DNA of 64,000 nt from the NCBI RefSeq assembly GCF_001500125.1, contig NZ_LQIV01000034.1, positions 1 through 64,000 on the forward strand, in the 5' to 3' direction. Shown piece after piece: positions 35,846 through 44,300 of this stretch; position 1 is the first letter of the stretch; the number at the start of each line of letters is the position of its first letter. A program made the position numbers and the translations under genes. The notes under the pieces are model-generated. The model did no database searches. It saw only the letters and a list, made by a program, of their open reading frames with translations, and was not told the origin of the DNA. The DNA comes from Mycobacterium sp. IS-1742. GTDB taxonomy: Bacteria > Actinomycetota > Actinomycetes > Mycobacteriales > Mycobacteriaceae.

Positions 35846-38083
35846 GTGAGTACCGCGCTTCGGGTCGGGAGGGCCGGTCCGGCCCGCCGTCACCTGTCCC
35901 GTCGAGTCGGGCTGGTGTGTCTGCTGGTCCGGCACACCACCAGCCTCGTGGTCGCCCTGCTCGCCGCGGTGGCCGACGGTGACGTCGCTGCGCACCCGTC
36001 CGGGCGGCTGCTTCTGATCCTGCTCGGGCTGTGGTCTGTCTACCGGCTGGCGACCCGGTCGCAACTGTGGCAGTTCACCGCCGCGGACTTCTGCTGGATC
36101 GTCGCGGTGGGCTGCAGCGTCGGGATGATCGTCGGTGACGCCGCCGCATTCGAGACCCACAACGCCGCCCAGACGATCGTCGGCGTCGCGGTGGCGACGT
36201 TCGTCATCGAGATCCGGCCCGGTCTCGCGACGCCGATGACTGCGGTGATCGTGTTCACGTACGCGTGGGCGACGGCGCAGGTCGTCGGGTGGGACGATGT
36301 GGCCCGGGTGGCCGACATGTACTACCTGGTGGCCGGATGGGCGGCGACGACGGTCATCCGCATGATGTCGTGGCGGATCGCCGGTGCGGTCGACCGGGCC
36401 CACGACGAACGGCAGACGGCTGAGATCGCCCGCAGTGTGTCGGCCGCACGCCGCGACTATGACCGTGAACAGCTTGCGCTGCTTCATGATACGGCGGCGG
36501 CGACGCTGCTGATGGTAGGCCAGGGTGCCCAGGTCGCCGACGAGCGGCTCGCGGCTCAGGCGCGGCGTGACCTCGAGCTGCTGGAGAACCCGCCCTGGAC
36601 CTCGCCGGCGGTCGCCGTCGACATCGTCGAGGCGCTGCGCACGGAGACCGCGTTCCTGCAGACGGCGGTGCAGTTCACCGGCCGTCGGCAGCTGTGGCTG
36701 CGCGGCGAACTGGCCGGCGCGATCGTGTCGGCGGCGCGCGAGGTGACCAACAACGTCGACCGCCACGCCCAGGCGAACACGATTCGGATCGACGTGGCGG
36801 ACGACCGGGTCACCATCGCCGACGACGGCATCGGTTTCACGCCCGGAACGGGCCTGTCCGGCCACGGCATTCGCGCGTCCGTCGTGGGCCGGATGAGCCG
36901 TGTCGGCGGCAGCGGTTCGGTGCGCTCGACGCCCACCCAGGGCACCGTCGCCGAGTTGTCCTGGCCGGAGCATCGGCCCATCTCGGCGTCGGTCGACGCG
37001 GCGACCGGCGCCGACCGCCTCATCGGTCGACTGCGCGCGGCATACACGTTGGCGCTGACGGCCTACGCGATCGTCGGACTCGTCACCGCCGCGCCACCGA
37101 TCGCGACCTACGAACGATACGGCGACGCCCAGGTGGGGCTCGCCGTGCTCGCCGGACTGTGCGCGCTGTCGTCGGTGCCTGCCGTGTTATACCGGGAGCG
37201 TCGCCCCGCGTGGGTCGCGGCGGGCGTCCTGGCGGTCATCGCGTTTCTGCAGCCCGCGCTGCTGACCACCCGCGAGTTGACCACCCACGCCAACTGGGCG
37301 CCCGCCGCGGTCGGCTTCTGTTTGTTGCCACTGCTGTTGCGGTGGGACACGCGGCGGGCTGCGGGCACCCTGCTGGCGTACTGGGGCGGACCGGCGGTCA
37401 TCGCGTTCGTCCGTGATCCGGGCACGCCCATGTTGGTCTTTCTCGGCCTCAGCCTGGCCGGGACGCTGATCCCGCAGATGTTCGCAACGCTGTTCAGCTC
37501 GTGGGCCGCCCCGGCGGCCCGCGACGCGCGCGCCGAGCACGACAACCTGCTGCAGGTCGTCACGGCCGAGAAGGTCGCGGCCGCGCTGCAGGCCGACCAC
37601 CTCAAGCGGTACGCCGACATCATGGCCGGCGTCATCCCGCTGCTGCGCACACTCAGCCGTGGTGTGCCGGTGACGCCGGAGATGCGTCGGCAGGCCAGAG
37701 CCGAATCCCGGCGCCTACGAACGCTGTTCGATCGGCTCCGGGCCGATCACGCGCTGCTGTTCGAGATCCGCTCGCTGATCGAGGCCGCCGAGGACCGCGG
37801 AGTCGAAGTCACGGTGCATTTCGACGGCGACCTCCCGCCCTACGACCCCTCGGCCGTCGACCGCATCGTGCGCCGGGTCGAGCGGGTGATCGCGCTGGCC
37901 ACGGTGTCCGCGCGCATCGTCGTCACCGGCGCGGCCGAGGCGGTCACGGTCAGCGTGGTGTGCGAGGTGGCTCCCGACGATGCGGGCCGCGACATCGACG
38001 TCGACGGTGCCGAGCTGGTGTGGTCGGGACATACGGTATGGATGACGATTCGGCAGCCGGTCGAAAGCGGCGCTCATAACTAG
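35846..38083 (+). CDS. Paralogous NarX-type sensor histidine kinase with duplicated, degenerate second half
   Basis: 745 residues from GTG 35846, with the same layout as its divergent neighbour: N-terminal membrane block, DREQLALLHDTAAATLLMVGQG with His214, HATPase (REVTNNVDRHAQANTIRI, ADDGIGFTPG, SGHGIRASVVGRM), then a second membrane block (about 395-545) and a soluble tail (YADIMAGVIPLLRTLSRGVP) without kinase boxes. Matching wording throughout shows duplication of an ancestral gene. The two kinases may form heterodimers and signal to the response regulator at 31.9 kb. Confidence 0.85.
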   Translation: MSTALRVGRAGPARRHLSRRVGLVCLLVRHTTSLVVALLAAVADGDVAAHPSGRLLLILLGLWSVYRLATRSQLWQFTAADFCWIVAVGCSVGMIVGDAAAFETHNAAQTIVGVAVATFVIEIRPGLATPMTAVIVFTYAWATAQVVGWDDVARVADMYYLVAGWAATTVIRMMSWRIAGAVDRAHDERQTAEIARSVSAARRDYDREQLALLHDTAAATLLMVGQGAQVADERLAAQARRDLELLENPPWTSPAVAVDIVEALRTETAFLQTAVQFTGRRQLWLRGELAGAIVSAAREVTNNVDRHAQANTIRIDVADDRVTIADDGIGFTPGTGLSGHGIRASVVGRMSRVGGSGSVRSTPTQGTVAELSWPEHRPISASVDAATGADRLIGRLRAAYTLALTAYAIVGLVTAAPPIATYERYGDAQVGLAVLAGLCALSSVPAVLYRERRPAWVAAGVLAVIAFLQPALLTTRELTTHANWAPAAVGFCLLPLLLRWDTRRAAGTLLAYWGGPAVIAFVRDPGTPMLVFLGLSLAGTLIPQMFATLFSSWAAPAARDARAEHDNLLQVVTAEKVAAALQADHLKRYADIMAGVIPLLRTLSRGVPVTPEMRRQARAESRRLRTLFDRLRADHALLFEIRSLIEAAEDRGVEVTVHFDGDLPPYDPSAVDRIVRRVERVIALATVSARIVVTGAAEAVTVSVVCEVAPDDAGRDIDVDGAELVWSGHTVWMTIRQPVESGAHN

Positions 38084-38108
38084 CCGGTCGCCCGAACAAC
38101 CGACAGAC

Positions 38109-38279
38109 ATGGACCGCGGGCACTTCTACGATTCGGCCATGCGCCCGGATTTACAGCCGGCGGGGCCGGTCGGGTCCGCCGACGCTCCCGTCATCCGTGT
38201 TCGCGCGAACACACTGACCGAACGGCGCAGGGCCGAGCCGGTTTCGGTGGAACCGATACTCGAATACCAGCGGCGTTAA
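38109..38279 (+). CDS. Possible 56-residue protein
   Basis: An open frame starting at ATG 38109 (or 38139) encodes a hydrophilic, Arg/Pro-rich peptide ending PVSVEPILEYQRR. It follows the sensor kinase gene by 25 bases and its stop overlaps the stop of the convergent gene. There is no clear Shine-Dalgarno and no family I know, so it may be spurious. Confidence 0.25.
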   Translation: MDRGHFYDSAMRPDLQPAGPVGSADAPVIRVRANTLTERRRAEPVSVEPILEYQRR

Positions 38280-39007
38280 CCGCGCCAGATCGACGGCGGG
38301 GCGGCAGGCCGCGGCTGCTGTGCGGGCGGTGCCGGCCGTGCGGGTGGCCGGGGCCGCGTGGCGACGGGTTGCGGCGGCGGGGCCGGGGTTTCGCGGGGCG
38401 GTGCGGCCTGTGGCGCTCGATGCGTCAAGAGCAGCTGCTGGATCAGGTTTTCCGCCTCCAGCATGCGCGGGTACTCCGCCTTGTCGACATCTATCCGCAA
38501 CGCGCCGCCGCCGCTGTGGGTGACGATCAGCGCGAGACCGCGTGCCATCCACAACTGGAAGGCCGCGAATCCGAGCAGACCGAAGGCGACGAGCAGCAGC
38601 AGCGCGCCGAACGGACCCATCCCCATCATGCCGACACTCGACGTCAACATCATGAACCCGGCGAAACCCGCGACAGCGGCGGACAGCACCCGCCGCTGCG
38701 ACAGTTGGCGGCCGACAGTCGTGCTGGAGACATGCCTGAGCGGGGTGCTCGACTCCGTGTGTCCGACGCGGATCACGAACAGCATGTACTGCGGATGCCG
38801 GACGATGACGCGCTCACCCGTGATCACCAGACCGGTCTTGATGTGGCGCAGCAACGGTGACGGTGTGAAATCGCCGGCGAACAGGGCTTCTTCGCCGGGC
38901 AGCAGGGCGATGTTCTGATGCTCGGAGGTGCCCGTTGTGCCCGTCGTGCCCGTGCCGAAGTGCTGCTCGGCCTGGCGGAGGTAGTCGGAGTGTCCGTTCG
39001 GGTTCAT
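38276..39007 (-). CDS. Membrane protein of the type VII-like cluster, last gene of the left operon
   Basis: 243 residues. The N-terminus is hydrophilic with a GTGTTGTTGTSEHQ repeat, then a PH-like beta region (GLVITGERVIVRHPQYMLFV), two membrane helices (about 105-150) and a long Pro/Ala/Arg-rich C-terminal tail ending PPSIWRG. The ATG overlaps the stop of the DUF6777-like gene (ATGA). Pro-rich tails of this sort are common in proteins near secretion machines, but no function can be assigned. Confidence 0.75.
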   Translation of the reverse strand: MNPNGHSDYLRQAEQHFGTGTTGTTGTSEHQNIALLPGEEALFAGDFTPSPLLRHIKTGLVITGERVIVRHPQYMLFVIRVGHTESSTPLRHVSSTTVGRQLSQRRVLSAAVAGFAGFMMLTSSVGMMGMGPFGALLLLVAFGLLGFAAFQLWMARGLALIVTHSGGGALRIDVDKAEYPRMLEAENLIQQLLLTHRAPQAAPPRETPAPPPQPVATRPRPPARPAPPAQQPRPAAPPSIWRG

Positions 39008-39918
39008 CGGTTTCTGCTCTCTGGACGGTTGGGCGGGATGTTCATGACTACGGGATCGGGCAGTGGCACGGACGTACCACCGAGGTCGATGACGCCGCCG
39101 GCCCGCTGGACGATCTGCTGGCCGGTGCCGGCGTCGGTGAGGGTGAACTCCCTTGCCGCGCCGGAGTTGTCGGTGGCGGCGTACTTGACGGCGACCACGG
39201 TCTGCGGGCTGAATGCGGGCCACTGCTCGCCGTCGAGCCGGTAGTGGGTCAGCGTGCCGCTGTCCGGCGGGGCCAGCGGGGCGCCGGATGCGCACCGCAC
39301 CCGGGGAACTCCGAGCGGGTCGATGAGCACGGCGCTGCCTGCCTGCAGCACAGCCTGTTTCGGGTCGGGCGCATCCTCGGCGGGCGTGTGGGTGGTCACC
39401 CAGGTGTCGGAGAGCAAGACGACCGCGGTCAACGTGTTGAGGTAGTGCGGGATCTGCTGGGGGGTGATCCCGAGCGCCAATCCCCAGACCCGCGCGGTGT
39501 CGGGGTCGGCGTCGAGGTCGTTGGCCAAGGTGACGGCATCGCAAGGAGTCGTCTGGCCGGTCGCGCCGTAGAGACCGGGTTGGCGGCCGGAGACCACCCG
39601 CACCCCGCGGTCGGCGCGGACCGGGATCTGCTCGAGCAGTTCGACGGTCTGGGCGGCGGTCTGATCCGAGATCGTGACGGGAGCAACGAGGATCGAGCGG
39701 GTGAACGTGTCGACGGTGGGGGTGTTCGCGGCGATCAGCACGGCCTCGCCCGCGGTCCTGTCCGAGTCGTCACCGGCGGAGAACAGCACGACCCCGATCA
39801 GCGTGGCGACCACCAGCGCCGTCAGCAGCGCCCCGGACACCGCGAGGATGGCCGTGGTGCGCGGGTCACGCGTGCCCGGCGGATCGGGGTCAGCCCAGTC
39901 GGTCTGCGGGTGGGTCAC
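39004..39918 (-). CDS. DUF6777-like single-pass extracytoplasmic protein
   Basis: 304 residues: short cytoplasmic start, one membrane helix (about 22-46), then an extracellular domain. The segments GLYGATGQTTPCDAVTLAND, LTAVVLLSDTWVTTH, QAVLQAGSAVLIDPLGVPRV and RCASGAPL match what I know of DUF6777, a domain found in actinobacterial membrane proteins. The two cysteines probably form a disulfide. Topology is like EccB (one helix, large outer domain), but the sequence is not EccB. Start GTG 39918 overlaps the stop of the WXG100-lipase gene (GTGA). Confidence 0.72.
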   Translation of the reverse strand: MTHPQTDWADPDPPGTRDPRTTAILAVSGALLTALVVATLIGVVLFSAGDDSDRTAGEAVLIAANTPTVDTFTRSILVAPVTISDQTAAQTVELLEQIPVRADRGVRVVSGRQPGLYGATGQTTPCDAVTLANDLDADPDTARVWGLALGITPQQIPHYLNTLTAVVLLSDTWVTTHTPAEDAPDPKQAVLQAGSAVLIDPLGVPRVRCASGAPLAPPDSGTLTHYRLDGEQWPAFSPQTVVAVKYAATDNSGAAREFTLTDAGTGQQIVQRAGGVIDLGGTSVPLPDPVVMNIPPNRPESRNR

Positions 39919-40925
39919 CAGGAGCCGCTGCCCTTGGCGTCGATGTCGACCTGGTCGATGACGTCACCTTGGAAGCTCTTGAGCCCTGCGGCGGATGCGG
40001 CCGCTCGGGTGTCGGCCCCACTGCTGACTGCGTCGTCCCACTGTTCGGACAGTTCGCCATATCCTGCGACGTGCTCGCCGATGCCGAAGACGGTGAGCGG
40101 GTTCGGCTTCCCCGAGAAGACCTCGACGTTGTCGTTGCCGTCTTGGGCCGAGTTGCTCCACATGCCGGGGTTGACGGCTGACGCCGAGGTCACGACGTCT
40201 TGTCCGTACTGCAGGTGGACGGCCGGAATGTTGAGGTCATTGCGGACCGGTGATCCGAACGTCACGATCTGCTGCACGTTGAATTTTCCGGACGCCGCGA
40301 TGTTCTGCGCGTCGAGTCCGCCCTGGCTGTAGCCGACCAACATGATGTCCGCGTCCTTGGGTATCAACCGCTCCAACGCTTTGACCTGTGCATCGTCCAG
40401 GCCGCCGCTGATGGCGTTGACGTTCGCGCCCCAGTTCTGGCTGCCGGCCAGGACGGTGCCGCCGATGTAGACGATGTACTTCTCCTCACCGTCAACCATG
40501 ACCTTCTGCACCCGGTATCCCGACATGTCAGGGCCGAAGGGGTCCCATCCGTTCGGGGTGTCCTGGAGTTGCTTCCACATCTCGTTCAGTCCGCTGGGGG
40601 ACTGCGGGTAACAGGCGGTGCCGGTATCGCTTCGTCCACCCGCACCGCCACCCCCGGCTGCGCGGCTGGCGTCCTCCTGCTCATCGGCATTGCGACGCAA
40701 CACCTCTGCACCGGAACGCAAGGCGCTGATCGCGGCGTTGAGCGCGAACACCGATTGGCCGTTCCACTCCGATCGGAATCGTTCCGAGTCCGGGCCGCGC
40801 CAGATCGCCGCGTTGGACACGAAGCCGTTGAGTCCCTTCATCGAACCCTGCAGCCGATCCGCCGCCTGGATGAATTGGGCTGCGGTGGTGCGGAGTTGAT
40901 CGGGATCGGCACCGGTGACGGTCAT
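39915..40925 (-). CDS. WXG100 domain fused to an alpha/beta-hydrolase (lipase-like), candidate secreted effector
   Basis: 336 residues from ATG 40925. Residues 1-95 are a WXG100 helical hairpin with Trp42-Arg-Gly44 (IWRGPDSERFRSEW). A Gly-rich linker leads to a hydrolase: KYIVYIGGTVLAG, then ADIMLVGYSQGGLDAQ with nucleophile Ser200, and IVTFGSPV. A late His in GIGEHVAGY could complete the triad. The WXG hairpin marks it as a probable substrate of the neighbouring FtsK/SpoIIIE ATPase, with the hydrolase as cargo. It follows the free-standing WXG100 gene by 80 bases. Upstream frame to 41150 is shadow sequence. Confidence 0.85.
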   Translation of the reverse strand: MTVTGADPDQLRTTAAQFIQAADRLQGSMKGLNGFVSNAAIWRGPDSERFRSEWNGQSVFALNAAISALRSGAEVLRRNADEQEDASRAAGGGGAGGRSDTGTACYPQSPSGLNEMWKQLQDTPNGWDPFGPDMSGYRVQKVMVDGEEKYIVYIGGTVLAGSQNWGANVNAISGGLDDAQVKALERLIPKDADIMLVGYSQGGLDAQNIAASGKFNVQQIVTFGSPVRNDLNIPAVHLQYGQDVVTSASAVNPGMWSNSAQDGNDNVEVFSGKPNPLTVFGIGEHVAGYGELSEQWDDAVSSGADTRAAASAAGLKSFQGDVIDQVDIDAKGSGSW

Positions 40926-41005
40926 TGTTCGCCCTCCTCGGGAAGAGGGTTGCGCGTGCGCTGCCGCTCGGGCCGCGCACGAGCAACCCGAATTCGTGAT
41001 CGCGC

Positions 41006-41269
41006 CTAGACGCTGGCCTGCTGTTGCTCGGTGGCGTTGCGGTTGGCGTTCTGCGACGCGTTCTGCAGTGCGGTGACGACCTGGCGCAGCTGCGGCACGT
41101 GCTGGCCCTGCCAGTCGGCCTTGAAGCGCTCGGCGTCGGGGCCCATCCACTGCACCGAGTTGACCGCCGACGTCAGCTGCGCGATGACGCCCTCGATGTC
41201 GCCCGCTTTCGCGTTGAGCTGCGTCGCCAACTGACGTACCTGATCGATGTCCTGCCCGAAAAGTGCCAT
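41006..41269 (-). CDS. WXG100 family type VII secretion protein
   Basis: 87 residues, the usual size for EsxA/EsxB-type proteins: two helices joined at Trp41-Met-Gly43 (VQWMGPDAERFKADW), Gln/Asn-rich ends. It should form a dimer, either with itself or with the WXG part of the lipase fusion downstream. The typical C-terminal YxxxD/E export motif is not evident. It lies 43 bases after the ATPase gene, as in a secretion operon. Confidence 0.92.
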   Translation of the reverse strand: MALFGQDIDQVRQLATQLNAKAGDIEGVIAQLTSAVNSVQWMGPDAERFKADWQGQHVPQLRQVVTALQNASQNANRNATEQQQASV

Positions 41270-41312
41270 GTCTTCCTCCTGTGGTGTCGTTCGTTGTTGT
41301 CGTGCTGTGTGG

Positions 41313-44300
41313 TCAGATCACGGGTTGCGCCACCTGCATCCACACCCCCTTACCGCGCTCGATGAGCACGGCCCGCCCGGGCGGGAAGTCGCTGCGGCGT
41401 ACCACGCCGATCGAGGTGTTGAACAAGCTGTCGGCCTCGACCCCGCTGGGCCACAGCAGCATTCCGCGTCTGGCCGCCTTGAACGGCTGCGCCAGCAGCC
41501 ACGCCTGACCCCACCCCGACACCTCGGACTCACCGACGACGAATGCGGCGTCGCCGAGCGTCTTGATCAGGCGCGCCAGTTCGTTCTCCGCGGCTGTGCC
41601 GCCGAAGTCGGCGATGCCCTCGATGACGACCATCAGCTCGCCGATACCCCGCGGCGGCGGGCCGAGCGTCAGCTGGTTCACCAGGTCGATGACCGGGTCC
41701 TGTCCGGTCGCGGTGCTCGACCAGACACCCAGGCCGGCGATGGTCGACACGGACGGCGCGAGATGCACGATCCGCGCCGAGGGGTGCTGGCGGCGCACCG
41801 CCTGGGCCAGTGTGACCAACGCGGTGGAGCGCCCGCTGCCGGGCGGACCGGTCACCATGAACACCCCGGCGGGGCTGATGCCCAGCGGGGTGAGCGATTC
41901 GTCGGCCACGCCCATCACCGCCGCACCCGTCGACGTGCTGACCGGTAGCGCGTCGAACTCGATGCGGTCGGAGAGGCGCTCCACCGGTTCGGGCGCGGCG
42001 AACCGGTCGCGCCGCATCTGCTCGGCCAGCCGCTCGATCGCCCGTGCCTGCACCGCGACGTTGGCGTCGCCGCCGAACACGGCGACCTGCAGTTCGCGTC
42101 CGTCCGAGATGGCCCGGCCCTGCGGTGAGGTGGCGGACAGGATGTCGCCCGCGACGCCCGCGAGTACGTAGTCGTCGTCGGACGCCAGCCGCAGCACCAG
42201 GCGCCGTTGGATCGTCGAAGCCAGCGACGACGGAATGGCCGCCGGCCGGTCGGCGGTGATGACGACGTGGATACCCAGCATCCGGCCGTCGGAGGCGAGC
42301 TGGCTGAGCATCCCGAAGAACGGGGTGTGCGAGACGTGTTCGTATTGTTCGCGGAATGGGCCGATGGCGTCGACGAGCAGCAGCACCCGGGGCTCGTCGG
42401 GGTCGGCCAGCCTGCGGTATTCGGTGAGCGTGGAGGCGTTGACGCGGGCGAACCGGCGGGCTCGACTCTCCAACAACGCGGTGAGGCGGCGCAGGATCCG
42501 GCCGATGCGTTCCTCGTCGTCGGCGCCCACCACGGCCGCCACATGGGGCAGCGCCTCGAGCATCTTCAGGCTGCCCGAGGCGAAGTCGAGGCCGTAGACG
42601 TGGGCGGGCCCGTCGTGCGGGTTGAGCGCCGCCGAGATCGCCAAGGTGCGCAACGCGGTCGACTTGCCCGCGCCGCCGGTGCCGATGATCGCCATGTTGC
42701 CGGCGGCGTCGGGGGAGAACGTCTCGACAGTCTGGGCCTGTTCGGTGGGGACGTCGCACGTACCGAGCACCAGTGCGGGGCCGTCGCACTGCGCGACGAG
42801 GTCCTCGAGCGCATAGGTGGACTCCAGCGGAGGTAGCCACGGTCTGCGCGGCACCGGGATTCGCAGGTGCTGCGCCGCGGCGCGCACGGTGCCGACCATG
42901 CGCGTGATGTCGGTGGGGCCGTTCGGCCGGGCCGCACCCTTTGCGGCAGTGGGGTCGTGCCATGGCCGGCGGCGGCCGAAGACGAACTCGGCGATCTCGA
43001 TCGGTGCCTGCTCGGGCTGTTCGCTGGTCCAACCGCCGACGTACGCCGCCTGGAACGTGGTGAGCCGTCCCGGGCCGGTCCGGGCGACCGCCCGGCCGGG
43101 GATCTCCGGCGGGAAGGATGCGGCGAGCGGATCGTCGATGACGTCGAGCGAGTCGTCGACGTCGTTGAGGCGCAGTGCGATTCGCAAGTTGGTGTTGGCC
43201 CGCAGGTTCTCGCGGATCACCCCGGCGGGGCGCTGAGTCGCGAGCACCAGATGCAGTCCGAGTGAGCGGCCGCGCTGGGCGACGTCGATGACCCCGTCGA
43301 CGAACTCCGGCACCTCGGAGGCCAGCGCGGCGAACTCGTCGACGATGATGACCAGGCTCGGCGGTGTATCGGGATCGCCGGTCTGTTCGAGGGAGACTAG
43401 GTCCTTGGCGCGTTTGACGTTGAGAAGGTGTTCCCGACGGCGGATCTCGGCGCCGAGCGAGGTCAGCGCCCTGCGCACCAGGTGCGGGGTGAGATCGGTG
43501 ACCAGCCCGACGGTGTGCGGCAGCCCGACGCAGTCGGCGAACGCGGTGCCGCCCTTGTAGTCGACGAGCAGAAAGCTCACCCGGTCAGGGCTGTGCGCGG
43601 CGGCCATGCCCATGATCCACGACTGCAGGAACTCGCTCTTGCCGGAACCGGTGGTCCCCCCGACGAGCGCGTGCGGACCGTGTTCGCGGAGGTCGAGGTG
43701 CAGTTCGTGGGCGCCGGTGGACCCGACCAACGCTCGTAGACCGGCCGGTTGTCCGGTCGGCGGGCGGGGCCTGCCGTTGCGGTTCAGCACGGATTCGTTG
43801 GAGATCCACTGTGCGGCAACGGCCGCCGGGTCAGAGGCCATCCGGGTGCCGGCCATCGACAGGTACGACACCGAGCGCGGCAGGTCGGTCGCGTCCTCGA
43901 CGGCCGCGCCCACGTCGACCACCGGCGCCAACAGCAGCGCGACCTGCCGGGCGTCGGCCACCTCGATGCTCTCGCAGGCCACCGGGAAGGTGTGCCGGCC
44001 GTGACGGACGTGGCCCACGGTGGCGCCTTCGGATTCGTTCTCGACGAGCACGAAGGTGCGGCACGCGGCGGGCAGGCTCTCGACTTGGGTGGCCACCCAT
44101 ACCACGTACACGCCGACCGGCCCGCCCCGTTCGGCCAGCCGGGTCAGCCGGGACCGGTCGATGGGGGCGGTGTCCTCCACGAGCACGATCACCGCCGGGA
44201 CGACCACGGTGTCGTCGTCGCTGAGCGTGTCGCGCGCGGTGCGTTGTTTGACCAGGTCCTCCAGACGTGACAGCAGCGCTTGACCGCCGTTGGCGCTGTC

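Noticed and set aside
38276..39544. 422-residue version of the membrane protein ending the left operon
   Set aside because: The upstream 179 residues are shadow sequence opposite the DUF6777-like gene. ATG 39007 overlaps that gene's stop and fits the operon.
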